This document shows positions 12,240-24,900 of a DNA stretch of 64,000 nt, piece by piece. The stretch covers positions 11,588,128-11,652,127 of the forward strand of contig CM040758.1 of NCBI GenBank assembly GCA_022829145.1. The letters are read 5' to 3'. This DNA is from Albula goreensis (lineage: Eukaryota; Chordata; Actinopteri; Albuliformes; Albulidae). Every line of letters begins with the position of its first letter. The first letter of the stretch is position 1. The position numbers and the translations under genes are program-made. The notes under the pieces were generated by a model. It was given only the letters and a program-made list of their open reading frames with translations, was not told where the DNA came from and ran no database searches.

Positions 12240-15200
12240 AAAGTGAGTGAGAAGGTGGGTGGAGCTGAGGGAACAAAGCACGATGTAGACTTCATAGAGA
12301 TGGAAAAGGTAACGTGTCAATTTAAATATAACACATCATTATAGAAAATGGCACAGCTCTATAAAACAGTAATATGCACCAAACAGCATATCTTTGTAAT
12401 AGCTAATAAGTGCAATTACTCTGTAACACACTGTCATATACCAGGTATTTTATAATATGTCACCATTGAAAGACTGTTTACAGCAAACAATGATTGAGAT
12501 AGTGTGATATCTTTACTACTGATTTGTTCAATTTTGGGGGCTTGCCCCTATTTTAAAATAAAGATTAAGCAAATTATTCAAGCTTAAGGTATTCCATACC
12601 TTCCTTTGTGTTTAACTCTATATTTCTCTGTGCTTTTGGTTACAGAAAGTAGACACCACCAACAGGGCGGTGTTAGAGATTATGACCAAGACGACGGAGT
12701 ACCTGCAGCCTAACCCAGGTGAGTGGCCCTCCCCAATGAGTAACAGAAAGAGTCATAGAGGTGACCGGTGACATGTGATGTGTGCAGGGAATCAATAACA
12801 CATTCAACGCTAATGCAGAGAAACACTGTGCAGTTTAATACTACAGAAATGAAATAATAGGTGATTAATGAAATAGTAAAGGAAATTGTGAGGTAATTAA
12901 TGTCCTGTCAGAGAAATATTGGAACCACTTAAGGCTACATCAGTGAAATATTGGGCTATTTAATGCAAGATCAGAAAGGAAATTGGCTTTTGAATATTAC
13001 AGTCAATATATATTGGGCATTTAAATCTGCAGTAAATTATGTATATTTTATATTTCTCTACAATAGGGTTGGTTTATGTTATGCTATAGCACAGAAATAG
13101 TCATCCATTTTATAGTGTAACAGGGAAAATACTGCCAAATTATTTGTTGGTGCTTACTACAGCCAGCATGATCCCAAAAGTTGTTTGCTTCCTCTGTAAA
13201 AGAAGCAGCCAGAGGCGAGCAGAGCCCAGAGAAAAGCCAAGCTGTCGCATCGTATCTGAGTGTTTGGGATTTTTGTTTCTCCTGCAGCGACCCGGGCGAA
13301 GATGAGCATGATGAACTCCATGTCGAAGATCCGGGGACAGGACAAGGGCCCAGGGTACACGCAGGCCGAGACCACGCTGGGAGAGACCATGCAGAAGTTT
13401 GGCAGGGAGCTGGGCGAGGAGTCCAACCTCGGTAAATACAGACCCCACTTACACACACTGCACTCAACTATCACATGGTACATGTGAACTGCATGCATAG
13501 CACAGCCATGAATTAAAAGCACAGCTTTTAACTTGATGTGCACAACACTTGCAATTTGTGTGTTGTAGTGATGAGGGCCGGGGTGTGTTTTGTGTGCTTG
13601 TGTGTTCAGGCCTTGCACTTATCGATGCTGGAGAGGCCATGCGTGAGCTTGGAGAGGTGAAGGATGCTCTGGATATGGAGGTCAAGCAGAACTTCATCGA
13701 TCCACTTCAGGTTCTGTACGACAAAGACCTCAAGGAGATCCAGGTACACCTCATCACACATCAGACACCGACATTGCAGCATACAGCTTAAGTATTGCTA
13801 TGATACTTACAGATGTGCACCAGTCCTTTTCCTTCAATATAAATAAGTCAAGTGTCTCCCAACAGTTTATTATCTTATTTAACTGTTGATGTTCCACTTC
13901 AAAAATATCATCAATTTACGACTAATGGTACTGACTGCACTAAAGTCTACTGTTTTTTATCTTGTATTTATTTAGAAGAAATAGATGCGTCAAGTTTAAA
14001 GCTTATTTAAGTAAACTTAGCTACTTAAGTATGCAGTTTGAGACTTTTGGATGTGTTTTGAAATGCTAATAGCCGTTTGACCTTCCAGCACCACCTAAAG
14101 AAGCTGGAGGGAAGACGCTTAGATTTTGACTACAAAAAGAAGAGGCAGGGCAAGGTGCAGGAGGACGAGATCAAGCAGGCCCTGGAGAAGTTTGACGATT
14201 CCAAGGAGATTGCCGAGCAGAGCATGTTCAATCTCTTAGAAAGTGATGTAAGGACGATGAGTCTCTGCAGGGTGAATCCTGCAGAGACCTGGCAACCTTC
14301 AGCAAACATTTCATATACATTAGACCATAATGTTGAGTATTTGTTGATGTTGTATTACTGGTTGTTCTCATTCCGGTCCGAGGCACGCCTTGAGCCTAGG
14401 CCAGTTTTCATCTTTTAACAGCTTTTTATGTGTTTTATGTAAATTTCCATGGTCCATGACATGTTTATGTAACAGTCGTCCCTGTGCTATTTATGTGTCT
14501 TAGCAGATTGAACAGGTGAGCCAGCTTGCCGCTCTGGTTCAAGCTCAAGTTGAATACCACAGACAGTCCACTGAGATTTTGCAGCAGCTCTCCAGCAAAA
14601 TGGAGGACAGGTAACTACCTTTTAAAGACATATGGATCAGGTTGGGAGGTGGGGTTTGTGTAATTTGGGTCAGTCTCTTCATCTCTTCATCTCTCTTCAA
14701 AGAGCAGTTATATTCTAATAACTCTTTTATGATTTTGTCAGATATTAACTAATGATTATAGTATAAATGATAATAACAACTGTAATAATATTGATGGGCT
14801 TATCTCATCTGTATTTTGTAGAATAAGAGACGCATCCACCAAGCCAAGGAAAGAGTATGTCCCAAAACCTCGCTCATCCATGGACTTCACTGCCAGCGAG
14901 ACCCAAAATGGAGGCATAGCTCACAGGGGATCTGCCAGGTCTCCAGGTAAGACAAAGACCAACATGTTAGCATGTCACTGAAAATATCTTTCTGTCCCAA
15001 ATTATAATTTACCTATTTACTCCGTACTGTTGTCTAAGATGTATACCCCTGCATTAGTTGTGTGCATTAAGTCCCTGATCAGTTACCTGTGTAAAAGTGT
15101 CAGTTGTAGAAGTGTAAATACTAATATAAATTGGTATATAATTATACTATGTACAGATTTTAAAATACTTTGACATGCTGTTATGATGTTTGAATGGTAT

Positions 15201-15766
15201 GTGGTAACCATTCCTAGTTACACAGAAAATATTTTAAATTAGTTTTCTCAGGATTCATTGGGTATGAGTGCTATAAAGTCTTAGATGATCTGTGTGCATA
15301 CATAAATGCGACATGCCCTGCAAAAGTGGAGGAAATGGAAACTTAATACTGATATTTTATTTGTTAAAATTGCTCAGATATGAAGATATGACCTAAGTGA
15401 TGTATTGTACACTGTTTGGACATAAAAATGATTTGTATGGAAAGTAAATATAGTATTATTTACAGTAAAACTGATAAGGGCAAGCCTGTCATTTGTATTA
15501 TCTGTTAGATATCATGTTTCATCTTTCACTGATAAAAATATGGGCGTGTGTCCATCCTCCCTCTGCTAGCTCCCATGGACCAGCCCTGCTGTCGCGCCCT
15601 TTACGACTTCGACCCGGAGAATGAGGGTGAGCTGGGCTTCAAGGAAGGTGACGTCATTACCTTGACCAATAAGATCGACGACAACTGGTACGAGGGCATG
15701 CTGCACGGCCAATCAGGCTTCTTCCCCGTCAACTATGTGGATATCCTGGTGCCGCTTCCTCATTAG
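12240..15766 (+). CDS. sh3gl2: Endophilin-A (SH3GL2-like), eight exons, missing first exon
   Basis: Endophilin A binds and curves membranes through an N-BAR domain and recruits dynamin and synaptojanin through a C-terminal SH3 domain during synaptic-vesicle endocytosis. Coding exons: 12240-12308, 12646-12718, 13288-13431, 13610-13743, 14089-14247, 14507-14610, 14822-14946 and 15570-15766, stop TAG. All junctions are GT-AG and all phases agree, giving 334 residues. The usual 15-residue first exon is absent. BAR signatures include [13 protein letters not shown] at the start, [42 protein letters not shown] and [12 protein letters not shown]. The SH3 domain has [15 protein letters not shown], the NWYEGML tryptophan and [11 protein letters not shown]. 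The ending PLPH and many BAR residues favour A1 (SH3GL2), but a few positions (YHRQSTEIL) recall A3, so a fish-specific paralogue is possible. The linker between BAR and SH3 is short. Confidence 0.93.
15570..15766 (+). CDS. sh3gl2: Endophilin terminal exon, SH3 domain
   Basis: This exon encodes the complete SH3 domain and the stop codon. The acceptor is CTGCTAG with the coding phase continuing from the previous exon (G|CT). The RT-loop ALYDF, the acidic ENEGELGF stretch, the tryptophan of NWYEGM, and the conserved Pro and Tyr of [10 protein letters not shown] are intact, so proline-rich ligand binding should be preserved. It lies more than 600 bp from the preceding exon. Confidence 0.95.
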
Positions 15767-18700
15767 ACCCACCCACTTGACCTGCACGACCCAGCCACTG
15801 CTTCCATATGCCCCTGGCCATGATGACGACTCAGACAAGGATATCAACAGCTACAGCATGACAGACTGCCTGTGATCACAATGCAGAATCTATAAGTAAA
15901 TGTGCAATAAGGATGGCTTTGATTCATTACAAACATTATCCTCAGCTCAGTGTATACCCCTCTTGTCTAAGAGGGTGAAAAGACCCATACAGTTTTGTCC
16001 CTTCTTGTCTTTTCTGTAAGTGTTTGATTATCTGTGTCCTCGATTATAAAGCGAATTAGACTGTGCACATCTTGCAATCCACTATCTTGTTTTCTCCTGA
16101 ATTTATCTGGCATTTTTGGTTTTAGACGATGGGATTAACCGTTTCTTAGAAAATGTGAGGCATGATTCAAATGGATTGTTTTTAACAATAAAAACTTGAA
16201 TGCTATTCTTGATTTGAAAAATAATAGAACTGAAGCATACAATTTTTTGCATGCCTCCACACAAAGTCAAAATGCTGTGTAATCCCATCATGCAATACTC
16301 TATCGCAATTCTATCAATGCTTTACATACCTTCTGTTTGTAATGACATTACTTGACCCATCTTAATCTTACTGTGAAGTCATCAGTGTTCTCCATATCCA
16401 CTAACTGGGAAAAAACTAGAGTGTTAACATTACAGTGGCCCTGAAAAGTATAAATGACCAAAGCAGGGATTGTGTCTGTTGAAATGAAAACCTTCCTCTC
16501 TCCTGCTCTGCTTGTATGAGTTGGATAGACTGATATCACAACAAACCAACTGATTACTTATGCAGAACCATTTCCATGGCAGTACATAATCTGTTATGTA
16601 CATGTCATTGTGTCATTATTGTATATGAGTTGATCAGTAATACCTGAAAATGAATATCAACAATTAAATGAAAGAAAGAAAATATGATCGTTTAAGTGGA
16701 AACAAAAAAACATTACAAAAAACAAAACTAAAAAGTATTGTACTTAAACATGAGGTGGAAGTATATGTGAAAATGGTCTGTGTATTGTGCTATAATCATA
16801 CAAATGTGTTTCTTATTGAAGTAGCCGTAATCTCTGCAGTTAAAACTCAATGGTATTGTTGGACTAGACCATTTGTCTAGATATTTGTTCAATCAAATCC
16901 TATTTCTCAATAGAGTAGCAGTCTACACTGTGGAACATGACTAGATGTAGCTGATGATGCTAACAGTGAATTTCAGAATGTAAACTGGTCTAAAAGTTAC
17001 GCTCATTTCAAAACTACGAACATAAAGACATTTTATATTTTTTTCCCTTGCATCTTAAGACCATCAGAAGCTTCACTGGTAAAAATGTACCTTTCATCAT
17101 TTATTTGTCCAGTGCCTGTTTTTGTCGTTTAATTGGATTAACTTTGTCATAGTCATTGGGCCTAAGCATAAGTCATATTTTCATTGAAACCTCTGATTAC
17201 TGTATAAAATTCCTCCTTTTAATGAAAAGATGAAGTTGATTAACCTCCAGTCTCTTTTGTATAACTACAGAAAATTCAATCTTTTTGTCAAAATTAGTGT
17301 TGTTATATTCCCAGCGATAATGACATCATGTTAGATTGTCAGTTAAGATCGCTCCCTTTGATTGGTGATTTAAATTGGAACCTGATAAATCAGTAAAAAC
17401 AGCCAAACCAATTTCAGTCAATTACACAACCCCCTCCTCCATGATGCATTTATAACTTTAGGTTATCAGAAGCAGAAAAAAATAATCCCCAGATATGTAA
17501 CCTCATACATTCCCATAATTCCCTTCTCACATCCTCAGCTCTGCTCAAGAAGCACATGACAGCAAAATCCATATTAAACTCTTTGATAGAGGCTTACTAA
17601 GGCTGTCAGGAATTACTCTGAGTTCTGTGGAGAAACGCACCCTTGCAACTTTAGAGGGGTTTACTTAAAGTGATTATGGAAATGAACAAACCCCTAAAAT
17701 ACATATTTCAATATTGCTACCACCATCATAAGAGCTTGACTTGAGGTTTCTCAACATCACCTACTATTCAATCAGTGAGGTACAGTCACCATGACCATTC
17801 AAGCCATTGGGACACAGCACTTAGTCCTAGAATTTAGGAATTAAAAATGTTTGATCGTGCAAATCAAAGTCCCTCCTCATCACATCCAATATGTCTCTCT
17901 ATCAGCACCTCACATGGGAGGCCATTTTGTCTCCATTTGAGTTTAAAATGCAGACAATATTTCCTTGTTGCAACAATTGCTGGAATTGGTGATGATCCAA
18001 AATAAAGATGTTTTCCACAACAAGTAAAAATCAATACGTGGCCATTGTACAGATCATTTTATTAGCTATATCACAAACTATTTCATGGATCACATTACAG
18101 ATCATATCATGGACCATATTATTTATTTAGTAACATCTTGGTTGGTTAAACCAATACAAAATAATAAAAAAACTCCTATCCTTCATTGTTTAATTCATTT
18201 ATACATGTCTTTGAAACAGGACCAACAAGTCAGAGAGACGTTGCTAAACTTTTGTTTTCAATAAACATGGAAGCACAACTTTCATCTAAAAGTGTTTGTC
18301 AAAAATGTCCAAGGACATAACTTGAGCTAGCACCACATTTGGTTTTAAAGGCAATATTTCCTTCAGTGTTTCTCTCCTCTTTTATAATTATTGAACAATT
18401 ATTGTATTTTGCCCTCAGTGAGGACTGTACAGCATTTTGTGTTTGTTTTCACCCCGTGTGTAGTTTTGCATCTACAGTAACTTATTTTTCTAACAGCAAT
18501 GAAAAGTATAAGTGTGCATATGTATGTATGTATGTGTATATAAATATATGTGTGTGTATATTTATGTATATATACAAACACATGCATGTATTTATCATAC
18601 AGGAGGAATTATAAGTACTATATACAACTGTCTTTGAATTCATCCTTTTTCTTTTTTGTTTTGTTTTCCTTGCTGCAGATTATAAATATGTTTGATGTAT

Positions 18701-19095
18701 ACAAATATATATGTTATTTCATGGAATAAATACCAACACTAACAGCTGATCATTTTTATGTGTGAGTTTGTATGGCACATGTTTTTGGATGATTCGAATA
18801 GAGATTATTATTTTTTTATATGATAATTGCAAGGTTACCATTTATACATATTTTTTAAATGAAATAATATGATGAAAAATAGATTGAACATATTTGCCAT
18901 TATAACTGATAGTGCATGAATACTAAAATCAATCTAAGATTATAGTTTACCAAATCAATTGTACATCTGTACTGTACTGTAAATCAGTTGTTTGCTGATC
19001 TGAAGGGTAGCATTCTTAACATGAGATCAACCTATTTTAAGGTACAATAAGTTTAAAGAAAATATTTCAGTAATTTGACACTTACACTTGGAGGG
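15767..19095. other. Endophilin 3' UTR and convergent intergenic region
   Basis: No coding sequence is seen. The start must be the endophilin 3' UTR. Two possible poly(A) signals (AATAAA) for it are at 16187-16192 and 18725-18730, and the second is followed by T/GT-rich sequence. The end of the region should contain the 3' UTR of the ankyrin gene on the opposite strand. A GT/AT low-complexity stretch lies near 18.52-18.60 kb. Confidence 0.6.
18520..18600. repeat. TATG/TGTG low-complexity repeat
   Basis: Imperfect run of TATG, TGTG and TATA units. It produces long but meaningless open frames on both strands (Tyr/Ile/Val and His/Thr/Tyr-rich). Confidence 0.8.
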
Positions 19096-20163
19096 TTAAT
19101 AGGTTTTGTTTTTTGGTGTGAGGGTCGTCCCAGCTGACTTTGGGGTGCCCCTCAGGGCCAGGACGCTGTTTTGGTGGGTGGTGTTGAGGTGCATCATGGG
19201 AATAACAGCCACAGTGCAGCGGCGACGGGGTTCCTTCCTGGGTGCAGTGTTGCTGACGACCTCCAGGGACATTCTCCGCTGGCCTCTCCATAGCGGCCTC
19301 CTGACGGGCAGGCCAGGCGGCGGAGGAGGAAGAGGAGTAGGGTGGGCATGGGAGCGATACGAGCCACTGATCTGCACCTGCAGGGCGTCTGTGAGAGAAC
19401 GCATATCCAGCCTCCAGTCCCGGCTGGGAGGGGCCACTTCCCCCCCCTCCTGACCCTGCTGCTCCGGCCCTGCTGATGCTCTCTGTGTTTTAGAAGCTTG
19501 CCCTGCAGAAACCCCTTGTACTGCAGTCTGCTCCGGCTCTGCAGTTGTGTAAAATGTGCGTCTCTTTCTCCAGAGGTCCTCAGGCAGGGTTTTGTAGGGT
19601 AAAGCCTTTGTATACTGGCTCATATTTTTCCTGCGGAGGCTGACCTGAGAACATTCCGCACCCTCAGATTCACTGTGCTGCTGTCCGGGGCTGCAGGGAG
19701 ATTCTACATCAGTGATGGCTCCCATCTGATCCGGGGCCTGCTCCAGTCCATATGCCTTCGCAGTTTCCAGCACCAGACTGTACAGAGAGGGGTTCCCCTC
19801 ATTGGCTGCGTACCACAGCACAGAACGGCCCTCCACGTCACAGTGGTTCAAGTCCAGCGCATTCAGGAAGAGCTTGGTAAGAGGTAGGCGCTCGTAAAGA
19901 ATGGCATACGTGAGGGCGGAGCGGCCCTGTCTGTCACAGAGCCCAACCCGCCCCCTATAGGTCAGCAGCATCCTGGCCACGCCCGCTGCCCACCGCTCCC
20001 CATCATGCAATGCACAGATCATCAGGGGGGTCCTGCTCTCGCTGTCTCTCCCATTCACATCCTCTCCACTCTCCAACATCCTCCTCACCATGATGAAATC
20101 TGCCTTTGCTATAGCCTGATGCAGACTCATTTGTGACTGAAAGATAATCTTCCTTGGAACCAA
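19096..20163 (-). CDS. Ankyrin-repeat protein, single exon, family unplaced
   Basis: An uninterrupted 355-residue frame, much longer than chance frames nearby. The N-terminal 135 residues hold about three ankyrin repeats, recognisable by GRDSESRTPLMICAL, CDRQGRSALTYAIL and HCDVEGRSVLWYAA, each followed by a hydrophobic helix pair. The remaining 220 residues look disordered: rich in Ser, Gln, Pro and Arg, with a PPPPPP stretch and a basic C-terminal part. Translation may begin at M1 (20163) or at M12 (20130, MSLHQAIAK), where the first ankyrin helix starts. A short N-terminal array with a long basic tail is reminiscent of the ANKRD34/ANKRD63 group, but I do not recognise the sequence and assign no function. 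Such proteins usually act as interaction scaffolds. It is convergent with endophilin and in the same direction as trmo. Confidence 0.85.
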   Translation of the reverse strand: MVPRKIIFQSQMSLHQAIAKADFIMVRRMLESGEDVNGRDSESRTPLMICALHDGERWAAGVARMLLTYRGRVGLCDRQGRSALTYAILYERLPLTKLFLNALDLNHCDVEGRSVLWYAANEGNPSLYSLVLETAKAYGLEQAPDQMGAITDVESPCSPGQQHSESEGAECSQVSLRRKNMSQYTKALPYKTLPEDLWRKRRTFYTTAEPEQTAVQGVSAGQASKTQRASAGPEQQGQEGGEVAPPSRDWRLDMRSLTDALQVQISGSYRSHAHPTPLPPPPPGLPVRRPLWRGQRRMSLEVVSNTAPRKEPRRRCTVAVIPMMHLNTTHQNSVLALRGTPKSAGTTLTPKNKTY

Positions 20164-21531
20164 GATTTTTAGCGACTTAAATACACCCAGATTGCAACTG
20201 TTGAAGTGTTTCTATTTCTCCAGACTGGGCTATTGACACAATAGATTATCTTTTTAAATTATTCCTCCTTTTAGCTTTTGGTAATTTGTGGACCACCTTT
20301 CATGAAACACTTGGTACCTTCTGAGTAATACTGTGACTTTGAACCCCTTGTGCACACCTGAGTGTGTACACACATGCGCACACACACACACACACATTGC
20401 TAGAGCTAGGCTGTGATTTGCAGTTGCCATTGTAAAGAGGAGTGGTTTGTGCAGTAAAACTACTTTGAAAGTGCACCTTATTCAGTCATGCAAAGCTAAC
20501 CAACCCTTTAGTTTGTTGTCACAAATGATGCAAGAAACAAAACTGCATTCAACAACTCTGTGCAACATGCATGGCAGACTAAAACAGCCATGCCCAGGGA
20601 AAACACTTAAAACCCTCGTTTTCCCTTTGGGTCATGGACAAAAGGTGGAATATCCATAATACAAGCACAGACAGGGCTAAACTCAAAGGGATGGTCATCA
20701 ATCACTCACTTGCTGAGAGAAAGCGTACCCTTATAAAATAGAGCCTATGCACACCCTACTGTAAATAATGCTATGGCGTGAATAGCTAACTGCTGTCTAA
20801 CCTTTGCCTGGGATATAAACAAATACCTGAGAAAAAGCTCATGAACCGAGACACCAGTGAGAAGTTAAACAAGGTTAGTTAAATAAGCTGTCAAGCAGTT
20901 ACAAGCAGCTACAAAGATATAGTTATTCATCATTCAAAATTCTTGGAACATTGAGGCCACACCCAGAACACACAGTATATTGAGGTTGTAAGGAAAATTG
21001 CAGACACAACCTTGGATAATGATATTCATATTTGCTTTGACATTTGAAATTTCAAATGCATGCTCTCCCACATTCACTTTGTCTCTACTTTTTTTGGGAA
21101 AAGAAAAACAGACAAGCCATGTCCTGGTCTGTCCATGATGCACTTTGATGATGCGTTCTACCCCATGCAATGAGTCAAACATTAAGTCACAATCAATAAA
21201 ATCAAAAGATAAACAATTTTCCCTCAGTCTTCCTGTAAAATCCAAAGCAACTTTTACAATCAAATATATTTTTGTCCCATTTGGTAGACTCTAGAACAAA
21301 GCCAAAATAAGATTTTATTTATATTACAATCCTTATGTGAGACTGAGTGATTTCAGCAATTGGCTGATCCAGGTACAGCAGAGATGATTTGTCGGCCTCA
21401 ATAGGAACCTCAAAATGAAATGCAATGACTGAATTAGGTCCCAGGGTGTTTTCACAAATACAATTAGTGTTAACAATTGAGACTACTGAAGACATACAGT
21501 CTGATAGCCCATGAAACAAAATCAATATCTC
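20164..21531. other. Intergenic region between ankyrin gene and trmo 3' end
   Basis: This should contain the promoter and 5' UTR of the minus-strand ankyrin gene. It also holds a short CA microsatellite at 20378-20396. No coding signal is seen; short frames on both strands have no recognisable similarity. Confidence 0.5.
20378..20396. repeat. CA dinucleotide microsatellite
   Basis: A near-perfect (CA)n run upstream of the ankyrin gene, short but potentially length-variable. Confidence 0.85.
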
Positions 21532-21537
21532 TTTATT
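21532..21537 (-). terminator. Candidate trmo poly(A) signal
   Basis: AATAAA on the minus strand about 375 bp downstream of the trmo stop codon, followed on that strand by T-rich sequence. It is the nearest good signal, so it probably ends the transcript. This is inferred from position only. Confidence 0.5.
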
Positions 21538-21910
21538 TGCTCATTGAGTACCATTTGTTCAGTAAAAACAAATCACTACAATGTGTACTGGATACATACT
21601 AGATTCTGCCTCCAACTGTTGGTCAATATGGCACCTTAAAAGGAAGACTTTTGCTGTCTTTTTTTTAGCATGCCTTGAAAGGACAAGCGTGCAAAAGTGT
21701 GAAGTCCACTCTCTCAGTATTGGATTAAGCCCTATACATAATATAGTGATGGAAAACAAACAAACAATGGGTGATGAATTGATATGAACCATTGATTGTT
21801 TTACTGTAAGAGCAAAGCCTTTTGATTTGTTCATATTACTTAGTGACAGACAGTTCACTGTCTCTCCACCCATAATAAGGTTCATGAAGCCTCATTCTCC
21901 CATCATGACG

Positions 21911-24900
21911 TTAATCTGTAGGCTCCACTGCCGTGGGTTCAGCCGGTCGGACTTGCACCACCTCTGCAAAATCGCTGCCAAACCAGCAGGTGACATGGGC
22001 AGAGTCCAGGCTGAAGTAGAAGAGGCGATCGGGGCAGCGGGTGCGGCGGTAGACGGAGCGTGGATCAGCGCACAGGACCCCCCTGATGGCCGCGGCAGCC
22101 TCCTCTGGACCACGCAGGAACCGAAAACTGGGCTGACCTGGTACTGCAGGACCACAACACACAAACAACCACAATACAACACACTTCTGTCGTAAAACAA
22201 AAACCACAACTATCTCACACTTAAAGCCAATTTAAGCAGTCATCATTAGCTTTTTCTAAAACAATGCAAATGTGTTGATTAGGAAATATATCAACATGGT
22301 TTTTAGTCAGCACTTTTGTGGTGACTGTGTTTGGCAAAAACAAAATATTTAACACTGGTTCATTCCACTGTCAGATATTCAAAACTTGTCCACATTGTCC
22401 TGTAAGAGAACATCTTTAAAGCGGTCAACTACAGGCACATGTCATTCGTGTGCATTCTTACCATACGGCATGCCACGCCTTCTCCTGCTCAACAACTTAG
22501 CTTCACCAGAAAAACTAAGCACCACCTTGATTACCAAAGTTACTGCAGGAAACTCTGTAGGATCCTTTCTGGTGTGCGTGTGTGTTCTTGTGTGTCATGC
22601 ACAAAGGGATGTGTGTCATGCGCAGAGGGATGTGTGTGACGTACCTCTCTTGCCAGGGGGCTGAAAGCAGTCCAGGTGTCTCTGGGCATGGGGTGTGAAG
22701 CGCACACTCAGGCTGCTGATGGGAGGCTCCCTGATCCAGGACGCCACCTGGCTGAGGGAGGCCTCGTCAAAGCACAGCTCCGCCCTGGCCCCTGCCTGGA
22801 CCCCCTGGCTCTCACACAGCTCAGCTTTAGAGCAGTCTGAGAGAGCTGTGCCATCTTCCGCTCCGGCTCTCTGAGCAACAACATCGCTCTCGCTGATGTA
22901 TCTCTTAATCTCACTCAGTGTGGCGACCACAGTGTCTGCCTGTGGGGCGTGGCCCATGTGGTCACCTGCACTCAGGACACAAAGTGAGGAATTCTCCTCC
23001 AAAAGGACTGGCCTCTGCTCTTTGGAGTCCAAACTCCATTTTTCCTCAAGCACCACAGATCCAGGGAGAGAAACAGTGGGAGAATCCACTGTTTCCATGC
23101 AGGAAACAGAGGGGGGATCTTCCATTTCTGTGTGGGACACAGGGATAGACCCCCCCATTTCTGGGCATATAGTTGAACCCATGCCTGCCCGGACACTTGG
23201 AGAGTCATACTCAGGAATGTACGGTTTGATATCCAAGACAGGAGTGCCAGTGATCATATCAATGCCTGACAGATGGAGGGTATCACCTGCAACACAGACA
23301 GACAATAGCAACCACAGGCACATAATTCCAACCACTCTCAAAATATGCAACAGTCACAGTACTATAATGATGATGATGATATGGTCTATCACCCAGGGGT
23401 CTGAGTCTCTGAGAATGGCCAGAGCATGCTACATCAGTCTGGACAGGCATAACAAACAAACAATCTGAGAGTGATAGTGATTTATCACATGCTTGTCTTC
23501 ACAAATGGCTTTTAGACAGTACTTATATTAAGAAAAGAAGGGCCCTTAACAATACATATTAAAAGAAAGACCATTTAGACAGAGTGTTGCTCATAAGAGG
23601 AGGTCTTAAGGGAAATACTGGTGGTAAAGCTGGCTGTGTACACTGGCCGTGTGGTCAGGAGGCTGCAGTGGAGGTTACCTTCAATGCGCTCCAGCCTGGC
23701 CAGGGTGAGTCCCAGGGCGTTGGGGCGATGGGGGCTGCGGGTGGAGTACACCCCCACCCGCTGGCCGTTCAGGCGTGGGGGCTTCACCTTGGCCTTGAAG
23801 CTCAGGTGACCGTTCTTATGAAACAGAAATATGACCCTGGGATTACAGAAAAGAGAAGTATGGAACTTTCAATTACAACAAATTATTGTAGATTTAGCAT
23901 TTTAGTTCTCTGTTTATAACTTGTTGTGTCTGGCTGAAGTTCAGAATATGCATAATGATACTGTATTTCGGCTAACAGTGCATTTGGGGCTGAATGAGAG
24001 ATACTGGATGCACTGTGATCATCCTCTGAAAAGACACACAGAGGGGAAAATACATCAGAAAATATTCTCACCAGACATGTGAGTAGTGGTCTAGTCCAAT
24101 GAGTGCGTGTTGTGGGTTGTTGAAAACAGCTTGCTCTATCTTCAGGGTGGCGCGAGACTGGCCACAAACAGTGGGCTGTCTCGGGGTGCCATTTTTTGCA
24201 GGGAAGCAGGAGCTGATGTAGCCAATCGGAACAGTCTGGATATTCCCTACCACACAAGACACACAGACATTTGGGTTTGACAGATATGAAAAAAGTTAAT
24301 GGGAATGAGTGACTGTTTTTTTCCCTGTCCCCATCCATCAAATTAATCCAAATATTTCCAAACATTTCCACAACATTTGACAATGATCTAACATGTGATG
24401 CATGGAAGCATGACCTGTTGTTTTACATATCGGTGTGGTCAAGAATTTGCCAACGTTACTGTGAGAAAGGGCGGTTATTTGTACTGGATCAAATTTTTGA
24501 CATACCTTGTTCCAAGGAAAGATTTTGTCCAACTCTCTCTGACTGGCGAGGGTTCATGTGCTGGCGCTCCCCCAACTGGCCGCTGTTACTCAGGACAGAC
24601 TGAAGGGAGGCGACGTGCTTCTGGTGAGTGCGAACAGCGGTGCTGATTAACTGCCTAAAATGGGAAGACGGTTATTACCGCAAACCTAATTATACAGTAA
24701 AGTTATACATTTCATTTAGCGTCATCTTGAACAAGCTCCATACCCTCTGTATCTTACTGATGACATTTTCACTAATTTTCTGTCTTTGTATGGCTAGATT
24801 ACGAACATAGTGGGCAAAATAGTTTAACAATTTCTAGACACCTGGTGCCAGATAAATATGTAAGCTACGTTGGCTTGCAGAAGAGTTGCAATGTATAGCT

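Noticed and set aside
13157-13618. 153-residue minus-strand frame
   Set aside because: It is antisense to real endophilin exons and has no independent similarity.
23366-23415. Possible C/D-box snoRNA in a trmo intron (ATGATGA with CTGA nearby)
   Set aside because: Boxes are too close together and no terminal stem is visible; GATGAT is a small simple repeat.
22896-23468. 190-residue plus-strand frame
   Set aside because: Antisense shadow of the large trmo exon 5.
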